From Blastopirellula sediminis (GTDB taxonomy: Bacteria > Planctomycetota > Planctomycetia > Pirellulales > Pirellulaceae), in the NCBI RefSeq assembly GCF_020966755.1, contig NZ_JAJKFT010000010.1, positions 3,312,720 to 3,376,719 on the forward strand: 64,000 bases of DNA. Reading direction: 5' to 3'. Numbering within the stretch: position 1 is the first letter of the stretch; the number at the start of each line of letters is the position of its first letter. A program made the translations under genes and the position numbers. Of the stretch, positions 36,567 to 46,578 are shown piece by piece. Below the pieces are notes generated by a model that was not told the origin of the DNA, searched no databases, and saw only the letters and a program-made list of their open reading frames with translations.

Positions 36567-39500
36567 ATGGCAGTAATCCGGGCAGCAATCTTGGCGACCG
36601 CCAGCGTGCTGTTGATGTGCTGTCTGCTCGCCGGGACGCTGCTGTTGCGAAGCGATCGCTCGCCGCAAACGGGTCGTGAAACGGTTGCCGGGCATCTTCC
36701 GCAACGACCCAGCGCCGACCACTCGCCAACCGTGCTGGGCAAACTCGGCCATCATCTTCCCGATTTTCGTCCCCCGCGTCGCGCATTAATGCAGGATGGC
36801 GCGCCGCCGAAGCCCTTCGGGGCTCCTCAGGGGACGCCTCCCAATCCATTCCCCTCGACATCAGGTCAAAGCAATGTCCGAAACTTCTGGGAAGGGATCC
36901 AAGGAGGAATAAACGGCGGGTGGAAAGGTCCTGTCCAGAGACCAGAGTTCACAAGGCCGAACCAGTGGAATCCAAGCCAGCAATATTATTCCCCCGCGCC
37001 CACGGCGCCCGTCAATAGACCAGAGGTCCACATCGACGAGACCGGGCGGCTGGTCAGCAGCGGCAACGAACAACAGACGTTCAAAACGCTTGACGAACAA
37101 GTTGCAAAAGATCGTCGCGGTCTGCTTCCCACGGATAGCTCTTCCGCCGGAGCCGCTCACGAAAGGGGGCGGCTTGAGAAACAACTTCGCTTTCTCGATT
37201 CGGCGTTGATGTTGGCGAAATTCCTCGAAGGGGAAAGACGCTACGCCGAATGCCTGACACTGCGCGAGGAGATGCTGCAAGTTGCGACCGACGTTTATGG
37301 CCCGGATGACTGGCGGACCATCGATCAAAAGTTGGAGGTAGCGCAGCAGAAGAAAATCGTCGCCTTCAATTCGTCGCAATTGGCCGCCCTCGCCCAGTTG
37401 CAAGAGGCGAAGATGAAAATGCTCGAGCTGTACGCAAAGGGGAAATACGACGAGGCGATTCCCTACGCCGAAAAAGTGAAGGAGAGTTCCGCACAACTCT
37501 TGGGCGTCGATGATTCGCTTTACGCCAGTGCGCTCCATAATCTGGGAACGTTGCATCAGCGAATCGGCAAATACCCCGCCGCCGAATCGTTCTATCGGCA
37601 GACGCTCGACGTCCGTCGCCAGACGCTGGGCGCAATGCATCCGCGCTACGCCGGCAGCGTGAACAATCTCGGCGGCCTCTACTATCTGCTCGGCGACTAT
37701 GCGAAGGCGGAGCCCCTTTACGCCGAAGCGCTCGCGATTCGTAAAGCGACGTTAGGTAACGACGATACGGACACTCAATCGACGCGTAACAATCTGGGAC
37801 TGCTCTATCAGCGTCGTGGAGAGTATGAGAAAGCGCTCCAGATCGTCCAAGAGGCGTATGAAGTACGTAAGGCGTCCCTGGGCGACACGCATGCCGACGT
37901 CGCCGCGAGCCGCAACAATCTGGCGAGTCTCTGTCGTGTTATCGGCGACTACGATCAGGCCAAGTTGCTGTACCGAGAAAACATGGATGCTGCAAAAGCG
38001 ACGGTTGGGGAAAGGCATCCCGACTACGCCCAAAGCGTTCACAATCTGGCCGTCCTTTACGAATCGACCGGCGAGTACCTGTTGGCCGAACCGCTCTATC
38101 GCCAGGCGCTGGAGATCTGGACGCAGGCCTACGGCGAAATTCATCCGGACGTCGCCCAGTGCCAGTCGAACCTCGCCGCGATAGATCGCAAATTGGGAAA
38201 CTTTCCTCAGGCCGAAGCGCTGCTGCACGCCGCCTTACGAAGCCAAAAAGTTTTGCTGGGCGAAGAGCATCCGGACTACGCCAATACGCTGAACGAGTTG
38301 GGATATCTTTATTGGAAAATGGAACGCTACGCCGAGGCGAAAGAGCCTCTTCAGCGTGCGGCGGCGATTCTGCTCGCTTCGCTGGGGGAACAGCATCCCG
38401 AATATGCCGCTTGCCTGGATAGCCTGGCGTCGGTTGCGCGCGATACCGGGGACTACGCCACGGCGGAAAAACTCTTCAACCAAGCGACCGCAATCACCGC
38501 GGCTCGCCTTGGCAAAGAGCATCCCACTTACGGCGAATGTCTGACCAACTTGGGCGTTCTCTATCGCCGCATGGGACGCTTCGATCGGGCCGAAGCGTTG
38601 CTGCTGGAATCGCTCGGGATTCGAGAAAAGTCGCTGGGCGGCGAACACCCCGACGTCGCCGAAACGGTTTTCGAGCTCGCCCGGCTCTACCACCTGAAAA
38701 ACGATTTACCGAAGGCGACCGCCCGCTATCAGGAAGCCTATGACCTGACCGCGCATCACGTCGACGTTACCTCGACGATCTTAACCGAGCCGCAGCAGTT
38801 GGCGCTGAATCGGTTGATGGCCGAACGTCTTTACGGTCTCTTAACGATCGTGCTCATGCAGCCGGAGCAATTCAGTCGTGGATACGAAGCGGTCTTGCGC
38901 TGGAAAGGGGCTGCGATGGTTCGGCAAAGGGCGATTCGCCGCATCGCCGATGAGCCGGACAGCGCCCAGCTGTTTGCAGAACTGCAGCAAACGACCCGCT
39001 TGTGGACGGCGCTGGCCCATGCCGAATCGATGGAGCCGGGCAATGAAGACCGCCAGCGGCGACTGCAAACGCTCGCCAACCGCCGGCAAGAGTTGGAGCT
39101 TGGTCTGTCAGAACGGAGCGCCGCGTTTCGTGCTTTCCCCGGCTCGCATACCGCCGCCGAGATCCAAAGGGCGATCCCGCCAGAGACGGTGCTGATCGAT
39201 TACTTTGAGTATCTCCACTCGGCGGCGGATCCGGTCGACAAAGGGAAGCTGGTCACTTCGCGCAGGCTGATCGGGTTTCTCCTCCAGCGCGAAGGGGCGC
39301 CGTTGATGATCGACCTGGGATCGATCGCTCCTGTAGAACAAGCGGTCGAACAGTGGCGACAGTCCTTCGGCGCATCCTCCGAGGGCGTCGCAGCAGGCAA
39401 GCTGCTGCGCAACGTCTTGCTCGAACCGTTCGCGCCTCAACTGGCGGCGACGAAGACATTGCTGATTTCGCCGGACGGCGTGATCGGACGCATCCCTTTC

Positions 39501-40499
39501 GCCGCCCTGCCGGGGAAAGAAAAGGGAACATACCTCCTGGAAGACTATCGTCTGGCGACGTCGCCGGCGCCGCGACTGCTTGCTGAGAAGTCGGTCTCAA
39601 CAAACCATCAACCGTCGAAGGATCTGCTGTTGATGGGAGGGATCGACTACAACCATCGGCAAGCGGCGCAGGAAGAGGCCGTTAAACCATCGACAGGGCG
39701 ATTTCGCGGAAGCGAGGAGCAACTGCGAAATCTGACGAAGGATTGCTGGTGGTCGTATCTCCCCAACACGCATGGCGAAGTCGCCTACATCAAAACGCTC
39801 TACGTCGACGAACTGAAGGTCCCGGAGAACCTGGTCGCCTTTTACACCGAAGAGCGAGCCACCGAGGAAATGTTCCGTAACAGCGCCGGCGATTGCTTCG
39901 TGCTCCACTTGGCGACGCATGGTTATTTCGTGCTGCCTGATTCGGCGCGACGCGGCGCCGCCGATCGCGACGCCCCGAACCAGCGCTTCGAACGTCGGGC
40001 CGAATACGGCGCCGGTCTTCTCTCCGGCATCGTCTTCGCCGGCGCGAACAAGCCGCCGGAACTTTCCGCGGACGACGGCGACGCGCTCGCGGACGACGGC
40101 TATCTGACCGCCGACGAGATCTCGACGCTGCCGCTGTTCGGCGTAAAACTGGTCGTGCTGAGCGCTTGCGATACCGGTCTGGGCGAAATCGCCGGCGGCG
40201 AAGGGATTCTGGGGATTCAGCGCGCCTTTCAAATCTCAGGCGTCGACGCGACGATCGCCAGCTACTGGAAGATTGACGACCTGGTGACGCGCCGCTTGAT
40301 GGAAGAGTTCTACAAGAACTACCTCCGCGAGGAGATGTCGCCGGTCGACGCATTGCGCGAAGCGCAGCTCTGGGTGCTGCGCAATCCCAATCAACTGCGC
40401 GGCGCTACGATCGTGCGAGAACCAGGCGCGGAAGAAGCGGACGAACGAACCCCGCCGCGTTATTGGGCGGCGTTTAGCATGTCGGGGATTGCCGAGTAG
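36567..40499 (+). CDS. Membrane-anchored TPR-CHAT protease, copy 1
   Basis: A 1310-residue protein. Residues 2-30 are an N-terminal transmembrane helix (AILATASVLLMCCLLAGTLLL), followed by a Pro-rich linker. Residues about 315-730 hold ten kinesin-light-chain-type TPRs of 42 residues (pattern LGxxHPxYAxxLNNLAxLY). The C-terminal region is a caspase-like CHAT domain with His1118 in HLATHGYF and Cys1201 in SACDTG, so the Cys-His dyad is intact. CHAT proteases are activated through their repeats and cleave partner proteins. ATG 36567 (MAVIRA) is chosen over ATG 36531 because the paralogue downstream starts with MAVFRA. The next gene starts 2 bases after the stop, so they are probably translationally coupled. 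Confidence 0.9.
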   Translation: MAVIRAAILATASVLLMCCLLAGTLLLRSDRSPQTGRETVAGHLPQRPSADHSPTVLGKLGHHLPDFRPPRRALMQDGAPPKPFGAPQGTPPNPFPSTSGQSNVRNFWEGIQGGINGGWKGPVQRPEFTRPNQWNPSQQYYSPAPTAPVNRPEVHIDETGRLVSSGNEQQTFKTLDEQVAKDRRGLLPTDSSSAGAAHERGRLEKQLRFLDSALMLAKFLEGERRYAECLTLREEMLQVATDVYGPDDWRTIDQKLEVAQQKKIVAFNSSQLAALAQLQEAKMKMLELYAKGKYDEAIPYAEKVKESSAQLLGVDDSLYASALHNLGTLHQRIGKYPAAESFYRQTLDVRRQTLGAMHPRYAGSVNNLGGLYYLLGDYAKAEPLYAEALAIRKATLGNDDTDTQSTRNNLGLLYQRRGEYEKALQIVQEAYEVRKASLGDTHADVAASRNNLASLCRVIGDYDQAKLLYRENMDAAKATVGERHPDYAQSVHNLAVLYESTGEYLLAEPLYRQALEIWTQAYGEIHPDVAQCQSNLAAIDRKLGNFPQAEALLHAALRSQKVLLGEEHPDYANTLNELGYLYWKMERYAEAKEPLQRAAAILLASLGEQHPEYAACLDSLASVARDTGDYATAEKLFNQATAITAARLGKEHPTYGECLTNLGVLYRRMGRFDRAEALLLESLGIREKSLGGEHPDVAETVFELARLYHLKNDLPKATARYQEAYDLTAHHVDVTSTILTEPQQLALNRLMAERLYGLLTIVLMQPEQFSRGYEAVLRWKGAAMVRQRAIRRIADEPDSAQLFAELQQTTRLWTALAHAESMEPGNEDRQRRLQTLANRRQELELGLSERSAAFRAFPGSHTAAEIQRAIPPETVLIDYFEYLHSAADPVDKGKLVTSRRLIGFLLQREGAPLMIDLGSIAPVEQAVEQWRQSFGASSEGVAAGKLLRNVLLEPFAPQLAATKTLLISPDGVIGRIPFAALPGKEKGTYLLEDYRLATSPAPRLLAEKSVSTNHQPSKDLLLMGGIDYNHRQAAQEEAVKPSTGRFRGSEEQLRNLTKDCWWSYLPNTHGEVAYIKTLYVDELKVPENLVAFYTEERATEEMFRNSAGDCFVLHLATHGYFVLPDSARRGAADRDAPNQRFERRAEYGAGLLSGIVFAGANKPPELSADDGDALADDGYLTADEISTLPLFGVKLVVLSACDTGLGEIAGGEGILGIQRAFQISGVDATIASYWKIDDLVTRRLMEEFYKNYLREEMSPVDALREAQLWVLRNPNQLRGATIVREPGAEEADERTPPRYWAAFSMSGIAE

Positions 40500-40501
40500 C
40501 C

Positions 40502-40801
40502 ATGGAACATGACGGCGAAGAACAAGCTCCGCAAGGCCGTAGATCGTGGGCGGTCACGTTCCTCGTCATTTTCGTCATCATCCTTGGCGGAAGGCTATTG
40601 TCACGTAAATCGGTCGTGATTACCCCAACGCTAACGGCGGAGGAATTGGAGACGCTGCGCGCTTTGGAAGCGGAATCCGAAGCGTTGGACGCGAAGTTTG
40701 AGCAAGCGACAACGTTGATACGAAACGGCGAGACGCAGCAGGCACACGAGATCGTCGAAGAGATTCGCCGCCAGCGCAGCGAATCGGCAAAGGGGCCCTG
40801 A
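40502..40801 (+). CDS. Small membrane coiled-coil protein between the CHAT genes
   Basis: A 99-residue protein with a cytoplasmic basic start, one transmembrane helix (VTFLVIFVIILGGRLL) and a C-terminal charged helix (TLTAEELETLRALEAESEALD) that is very likely a coiled coil. It begins 2 bases after the stop of TPR-CHAT copy 1 and lies 175 bases before copy 2, so all three appear to form an operon. It could be an anchor, inhibitor or substrate of the CHAT proteases; nothing in the sequence decides between these. No family was recognised. Confidence 0.75.
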   Translation: MEHDGEEQAPQGRRSWAVTFLVIFVIILGGRLLSRKSVVITPTLTAEELETLRALEAESEALDAKFEQATTLIRNGETQQAHEIVEEIRRQRSESAKGP

Positions 40802-40803
40802 TC

Positions 40804-40971
40804 ATGAGTCCGCTTCCCCCTCTTGCGATGATTTGTTCTTTAGTAACCGCGGTGGTATTATGCCCCAACATCTGGAGTTCCTTGGTGCCGACCGATTTGC
40901 GCTGCCGACGTCAGGATCTTCGCCGACTATGCACATCTAGTTTGCATGCGAATTCTTTAATCGCTGGGTGA
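40804..40971 (+). CDS. Possible 55-residue peptide between the CHAT genes
   Basis: An ATG stands 2 bases after the stop of the 99-residue gene, the same spacing as between CHAT copy 1 and that gene. The ORF runs 55 codons, with a short hydrophobic part (LAMICSLVTAVVLC) followed by an Arg-rich part (DLRCRRQDLRRLC), and stops 5 bases before the start of CHAT copy 2. The spacing suggests coupling through to copy 2, but composition and length are not convincing. Confidence 0.3.
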   Translation: MSPLPPLAMICSLVTAVVLCPNIWSSLVPTDLRCRRQDLRRLCTSSLHANSLIAG

Positions 40972-40976
40972 ATAGC

Positions 40977-43900
40977 ATGGCAGTATTCCGAGCAGTCTTG
41001 TTCGCTTCCGCCTGTCTGTTATTGATGCTCTCACTCCTCTTCGGCGCGGTGCTGCTGCGGAGTGAGCGGGCAACGACCGCCGACGTTCGCAGCGTCGCAT
41101 CGCAATCGGCCAGCTCGCAAGAGTTGGAGTCTGCCTGGATCGAGTTCGAGGAGCGATTCGGCGAGATCGGATCCAATGGTCGGTCGATTCGGCAATTTGG
41201 ATTTCGCGGCCGGCGGTCCAGAATGCAGCGCACGACCGCGCCTCAAAACAACACGGCGCCGGCAAAACCTCGGGCCATGAATTCATCGGACGAATCCGAT
41301 CCCCCGTCGCCGGAAGCTCCGGTCGATCTGCCGGATGTTGATCCGGTTTATCCACGCAGCATGCCTCGTGCAGTCGTTAACCAACCGGAGAATAGTTTTA
41401 ACGAAACGCAAGGCTGGAATCGCAACGACGTTTCGCAGGAGGAGATCGAGTCGGTCCAAAGCGTGGTTGCAAAAGATCGGGCCGACCTTCTGTTGAAACG
41501 ATCGGCCTCGAATCCGACCAAGGACGACGATCATTGGATCGAAGAACTTCGCTTCCTCGATTCGGCCGATCTGTTGGCGCAATACTACGAGAGTAAGGAG
41601 CGCTTCGCCGATTGTCTTGCCGTTCGCCAGGAAATGCGAAAACTCGCGATCGAAACCTGGGGCGAGGACCATTGGCGATCGGTGGAGCAAAAGGAGGAGG
41701 AGCGGCGCCTCAAGAAAATCTCCGCATTCAGTCTGGGGGAACGATTGGCGCTTCGACAACTGGAAGAAGCGAAGACGAGAGTTCTTGAGCTCCACTCGCA
41801 GGGGAAGGACAAAGAGGCGATCGCCGATGGAAAAGCGGCTGTTGCAAGCGCCGCGCGACTCTTCGGCAAGGAAGATCTGAGTTACGCTACGGCGCTCCAC
41901 AACCTGGGCGTCCTCTACCTGGCCATCGGCAATTCGACATTCGCCAAGACGAATTTTGAACAATCGCTCGAAACCTACCGCAAAATGATGGGGGAATCGC
42001 ATCCTCGCTATGCGAGCGGCCTGAGCAGTCTCGGTGGACTCCACTACACGACCGGCGAATATGAGCAGGCCGAGCGGCTTTTCCAGGAAACGCTTGCGAT
42101 TCAAAGGGCTTGCCTAAGCGAAGATGATCCCGAGTATCTTAAGACGCGCAACAACTTGGGGCTCCTGTATCAACGGATTGGCAACTACGACGACGCGATC
42201 GCCCTGACGAAAGAGACGTTTGAGTTACGGAAGGCGACGCTCGGTGAGGAAGATTCTCATGTCATATCAAGCCGCAACAATTTGGCGAATGCTTATCTAG
42301 CCATCGGCGACTACGACAACGCCGAGGCTCTCTACCAGGAAAACGTCGACGTCGCCAAACAGAACGTCGGCGAAACGCATCCTGACTACGCACGCTGCCT
42401 CCATAACCTTGGCAGTCTCTACGAAGCGAAGGGGCAATTGTTGTTGGCCGAACCTCTCTATCGCCAATCGCTCGACATCTGGACGAAGGCCTACGACGAA
42501 AGCCATCCCCATATCGCCAAGTGCCAGGTCAATCTCGGCTCGCTCCATCAAAAGCTGGGGAACTTCCCCCAGGCCGAAACCTACTTTCAAGCTGCGGTCA
42601 AAAACCAGCGATCGCTCCTTGGTGAAGAGCACCCCGATTATGCAAATTCGCTCAACGCTTTAGGGCATCTCTATTGGAAAACTGAGCGCTACGCCGAGGC
42701 GAAAGCGACCCTCGAGAAAGGGGCGGCGATTCTCTCCGCGGCGCTTGGCGAGCAGCATCCCGATTACGCCGCCTGTCTCGACAGCCTGGCGTCGGTCGAG
42801 CGCGATACCGGCGAGTATCTTGCGGCGGAAAAACTCTATCTCCAGTCGCGTCAAATCATCGAACGGCAATTCGGGAAAACGCATCCCTCCTACGCCGAAC
42901 GCCAGAACAACCTCGGCGTTCTTTATCGGCGTATGGGAAAGTTCGATCAAGCCGAGCCGCTGTTGCTCGAAGCGCTGGAGATTCGGGAAAAGGTCTGCGG
43001 CGAAGAGCATCCCGGCGTCGCCGAGACCGTCTTTGAACTTGCTCGGCTCTATCACTTGCAAAACGACTTGCCGAAAGCGACTGCTCGCTATCAGCAGGCT
43101 TACGACTTGACCGCACGTCACGTCGACGTCTCGTCAGCGATCCTGACCGAACCGCAGCAATTGGCGCTCAATCAGTTGCTGGTGGAGCGACTTTACGGAC
43201 TGCTGTCGATCGTGCAAGCTCAGCACGACCAATTCCCCGCCGCCTACGCCGCCGTGCTCCGCTGGAAAGGCGCCGCCATGGTGCGGCAGCGAGCGATTCG
43301 CCGAGTGGCCAGCGAGTCGGACAGCGCCGAGCTCTTTCAATCGCTGCAGCAAACGACCCGGCTTTGGACGGCGCTCGCGCATGCCAACGCGAACGAGCCT
43401 GTCGATAAGGAACGCACTACGCGATTGGCAGCTCTCGCCAACGAGCGGCAATCGCTGGAGCGCGAATTGGCTCAGCAGAGCGCTGAGTTTCGCGCTCTCC
43501 CAGGCGCTCCATCGCATGCCGCGATCGCAGCCGCGCTGCCGGCAGACGTTGCGCTGCTCGATTACTTGGAATATGTCCATTCGCAGCCCGACCCGAATGA
43601 CGCCGGCAAGCTAGTCGCTACTCGCCGGTTGATCGGCTTTCTGATCCAGCATGACGGGCCTCCGATGATGGTCGACCTGGGGCCGATCGCCCCGGTCGAG
43701 CAAGCGGTCGACGATTGGCGGCAATCGTTCGGTACATCCCCCGACGGCATCCAGGCCGGCAAGGCGCTTCGCAGTATTCTGATTCAGCCGTTCGACGAAC
43801 AACTTGCCCAGAAGAAGACGCTGATCATTTCTCCGGACGGCGTTTTGGGGCGAATTCCCTTCGCCGCGGTCCCGGGCAAAGAGGACGGCGCCTATCTGCT

Positions 43901-44852
43901 GGAAGACTTTCGCCTGACGACCGCCCCAGCGCCGCGACTGCTCGCCGATACGGCTGCCGCCGCGCAGAAGCGACCGTCGAAAGACTTGCTGCTGATGGGC
44001 GGGATCGACTACGACCATCGCCAAGAGCCGAAGCCAGCGACCAACAAACCGTCGGCCGGAAGGTTTCGCGGAACCGAGGAGCAACTGCGGAGCCTGACCC
44101 GAGGCTACAAATGGTCGTATCTCCCCGGCACCGAAGGAGAAGTCGCGTTCATCAAAACGCTTTACGTTGACCAACTGCAGGTTCCTGAGAACTTGGTCGC
44201 TCTCTACACGCAAGAACGAGCCACCGAGGAATTGTTCCGCAAAAACGCCGGCGATTGTTTCGTTCTTCATCTGGCGACGCATGGTTATTTTGTTCCTGCG
44301 GAAGCAGTGCAGAATGGCGCCGCGACCGATAGCGAACGATTCGAACGTCGCGCCGAATATGGCGCCGGGCTCCTCTCCGGCATCGTCTTCGCCGGCGCGA
44401 ACAAACCGCCGGAACTTTCCGCGGACGACGGCGATGCCCTTGCGGACGACGGCTATCTGACCGCCGACGAAATCTCGACGCTGCCGCTGTTCGGCGTGAA
44501 GCTGGTCGTGCTGAGCGCTTGCGATACCGGTCTGGGCGAAATCGCCGGCGGCGAAGGGATCCTGGGGATTCAGCGGGCCTTCCAAATCTCCGGCGTCGAC
44601 GCGACGATCGCCAGCTATTGGAAGATCGACGACCTGGTGACGCGCCGCTTGATGGAAGAGTTCTACAAGAATTACCTTCGCGAACAGATGTCGCCTGTCG
44701 ACGCCCTGCGCGAAGCGCAGCTCTGGGTTCTCAAGAACCCCAATCAACTGCGCGGCGCCACGATCGTCCCAGAACCAGGCGCCGAAGAAACGAACGAGCG
44801 AACTCCGCCGCGCTATTGGGCGGCGTTCAGCTTGTCGGGTCTGACCGAGTAG
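40977..44852 (+). CDS. Membrane-anchored TPR-CHAT protease, copy 2
   Basis: A 1291-residue paralogue of the protein encoded at 36567-40499, with the same plan: transmembrane helix at the N-terminus (VLFASACLLLMLSLLFGAVLL), linker, ten kinesin-light-chain-type TPRs at about 300-715, and a CHAT domain with His1102 in HLATHGYF and Cys1182 in SACDTG. The N-terminal linkers of the two copies are strongly diverged. In contrast, the last 170 residues differ at only 8 positions, with 115 identical residues in a row, which points to gene conversion or purifying selection on the protease core. ATG 40977 (MAVFRA) is chosen over the in-frame GTG 40968. Both copies probably act at the inner membrane. Confidence 0.9.
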   Translation: MAVFRAVLFASACLLLMLSLLFGAVLLRSERATTADVRSVASQSASSQELESAWIEFEERFGEIGSNGRSIRQFGFRGRRSRMQRTTAPQNNTAPAKPRAMNSSDESDPPSPEAPVDLPDVDPVYPRSMPRAVVNQPENSFNETQGWNRNDVSQEEIESVQSVVAKDRADLLLKRSASNPTKDDDHWIEELRFLDSADLLAQYYESKERFADCLAVRQEMRKLAIETWGEDHWRSVEQKEEERRLKKISAFSLGERLALRQLEEAKTRVLELHSQGKDKEAIADGKAAVASAARLFGKEDLSYATALHNLGVLYLAIGNSTFAKTNFEQSLETYRKMMGESHPRYASGLSSLGGLHYTTGEYEQAERLFQETLAIQRACLSEDDPEYLKTRNNLGLLYQRIGNYDDAIALTKETFELRKATLGEEDSHVISSRNNLANAYLAIGDYDNAEALYQENVDVAKQNVGETHPDYARCLHNLGSLYEAKGQLLLAEPLYRQSLDIWTKAYDESHPHIAKCQVNLGSLHQKLGNFPQAETYFQAAVKNQRSLLGEEHPDYANSLNALGHLYWKTERYAEAKATLEKGAAILSAALGEQHPDYAACLDSLASVERDTGEYLAAEKLYLQSRQIIERQFGKTHPSYAERQNNLGVLYRRMGKFDQAEPLLLEALEIREKVCGEEHPGVAETVFELARLYHLQNDLPKATARYQQAYDLTARHVDVSSAILTEPQQLALNQLLVERLYGLLSIVQAQHDQFPAAYAAVLRWKGAAMVRQRAIRRVASESDSAELFQSLQQTTRLWTALAHANANEPVDKERTTRLAALANERQSLERELAQQSAEFRALPGAPSHAAIAAALPADVALLDYLEYVHSQPDPNDAGKLVATRRLIGFLIQHDGPPMMVDLGPIAPVEQAVDDWRQSFGTSPDGIQAGKALRSILIQPFDEQLAQKKTLIISPDGVLGRIPFAAVPGKEDGAYLLEDFRLTTAPAPRLLADTAAAAQKRPSKDLLLMGGIDYDHRQEPKPATNKPSAGRFRGTEEQLRSLTRGYKWSYLPGTEGEVAFIKTLYVDQLQVPENLVALYTQERATEELFRKNAGDCFVLHLATHGYFVPAEAVQNGAATDSERFERRAEYGAGLLSGIVFAGANKPPELSADDGDALADDGYLTADEISTLPLFGVKLVVLSACDTGLGEIAGGEGILGIQRAFQISGVDATIASYWKIDDLVTRRLMEEFYKNYLREQMSPVDALREAQLWVLKNPNQLRGATIVPEPGAEETNERTPPRYWAAFSLSGLTE

Positions 44853-45003
44853 ACGCAGCATGCGTCCATTTAAGTCGCTACGCTTTGGGCGCCGTATGGT
44901 AAAATGCGGATCGCGCCTCACTCGTCGATGAAGGCCGGGTTGTGGGCGTTTGTTTGCGATTTCTCTGCCGGCATTTGCCTTTCACGCCTGGGTGACCCTC
45001 CTG

Positions 45004-46578
45004 ATGATCCGCTTGTCCCTGTTCTGCTTCGCCCTGCTCGGCTGTTCCGCCCTGTTTGCGGACGATTTGGCGAGCCGCCCGAACATTCTTTTCATTTTTT
45101 CTGACGACCATGCGATCAAAGCGATCTCCGCCTATGGGGGCGATTTGGCGAAGGTCGCGCCGACCCCGAACATTGATCGTTTGGCCCACGAAGGGATGTT
45201 GTTTCGTAACTCGTTTTGCGCCAACTCGATTTGCGGACCATCGCGGGCCACAATCTTGACCGGCAAGCATAGCCACAAGAACGGGTTCATGCGCAACACC
45301 GGTAAAGGGCTCGATCAGTCGCAATGGACCTTGGCGAAAACGCTGCAAGCCGCCGGCTACTCGACGGCCGTGATCGGCAAGTGGCATCTGATGAGCGAGC
45401 CGCAAGGCTTCGATCACTGGGAGATCTTGCCGGGACAAGGGAGCTACTACAACCCCGACTTCATCCAACAAGATGGCAAGACGAAACGGTTCGAAGGATA
45501 CGCCACTGATCTCACCACCGACAAATCGATCGCGTGGCTCGAGCAGCGTGATCGCTCGAAGCCGTTCCTGTTGATGTGCCAACACAAGGCGCCCCATCGA
45601 ACCTTCGCTCCGCCGCTGCGTTTGTTGGACGCTTATGACGACGTTGAGATTCCCGAGCCGGCGACCCTGTTCGACGACTACGCCAATCGGAGCGTAACGC
45701 TCGCCACGAACGAAATGGAGATCGATCGCCATTTCGATTGGGCCTACGACGCGAAGGTCCGCAAGGACGAACGGGGGGACGTGAAGTTGCCGCCGCCCGA
45801 TCGTTACGGCACGCCCGAATACAACCGGATGAATGCCCAGCAGAAAGCGGCCTGGGACGCTCACTTCGGTCCGCAGAACCAGGAGTTTCTGAAAGAATTT
45901 GCAGCCGGAAAGATGACCGAGCGCGACATCGTCCACTGGAAGTATCGTCGCTACATGCGGAACTACCTCTGCACCGTCAAAGCGGTCGACGAGAACGTCG
46001 GCCGGTTGCTGAAGTACCTCGACGACAACGGCCTTGCCGAAAACACGGTTGTCGTCTACTCGTCCGACCAAGGGTTTTACCTCGGCGAGCATGGCTGGTA
46101 CGACAAGCGGTGGATGTTTGAAGAATCGTTCCGCATGCCGCTGATCATTCGCTGGCCCGGCGTCGCCAAGCCCGGCTCGGCGCCAGAGCAACTCGTGCAG
46201 AACATCGACTACGCTCCCACCTTTCTCGAAATGGCCGGCGAGCCGATCCCGGCCGAGATCCAAGGTCGCTCTCTCGTCCCGATCTTGAAGGGAGAGCCGG
46301 TCGCGTGGCGCGACTCCCTCTACTACGCCTACTATGAACTGGGGGAACATGCCGTCCCGCAACATTTCGGCGTCCGGACCGATCGCCACAAGCTGATCCA
46401 CTTTCCGGTTAGCGGCGAATGGAACCTGTTTGATCTGCAATCGGATCCGCAAGAGATGCGCAGCATCTACGATGATCCCGACGCGAAGGAGATTCGCGAC
46501 CAGCTGACGAAGGAGTACTATCGCCTCCGCGACGTTTACCAGGCCCCGCCGCTGCCGAAACCGGCGAAGGGCGACTAG
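45004..46578 (+). CDS. Secreted type I sulfatase (second copy, N-sulfoglucosamine/choline sulfatase-like size)
   Basis: A 524-residue sulfatase with signal peptide MIRLSLFCFALLGCSALFA. The metal site begins with the Asp pair in LFIFSDDHAIKA. The signature CGPSRATILTG is intact, with Cys77 as the formylglycine precursor, and GKWHL follows at the usual distance. The C-terminal region carries SDQGFYLGEHGWYDKRWMFEE, which is the conserved S-D-x-G-x2-LGEHG-W-xK segment of the S1 sulfatases. The length is shorter than that of the 785-residue sulfatase in this window; the two belong to different subfamilies. ATG 45004 opens the signal peptide, although the frame is open to 44950. Substrate is probably a sulfated glycan (inference). 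Confidence 0.92.
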   Translation: MIRLSLFCFALLGCSALFADDLASRPNILFIFSDDHAIKAISAYGGDLAKVAPTPNIDRLAHEGMLFRNSFCANSICGPSRATILTGKHSHKNGFMRNTGKGLDQSQWTLAKTLQAAGYSTAVIGKWHLMSEPQGFDHWEILPGQGSYYNPDFIQQDGKTKRFEGYATDLTTDKSIAWLEQRDRSKPFLLMCQHKAPHRTFAPPLRLLDAYDDVEIPEPATLFDDYANRSVTLATNEMEIDRHFDWAYDAKVRKDERGDVKLPPPDRYGTPEYNRMNAQQKAAWDAHFGPQNQEFLKEFAAGKMTERDIVHWKYRRYMRNYLCTVKAVDENVGRLLKYLDDNGLAENTVVVYSSDQGFYLGEHGWYDKRWMFEESFRMPLIIRWPGVAKPGSAPEQLVQNIDYAPTFLEMAGEPIPAEIQGRSLVPILKGEPVAWRDSLYYAYYELGEHAVPQHFGVRTDRHKLIHFPVSGEWNLFDLQSDPQEMRSIYDDPDAKEIRDQLTKEYYRLRDVYQAPPLPKPAKGD

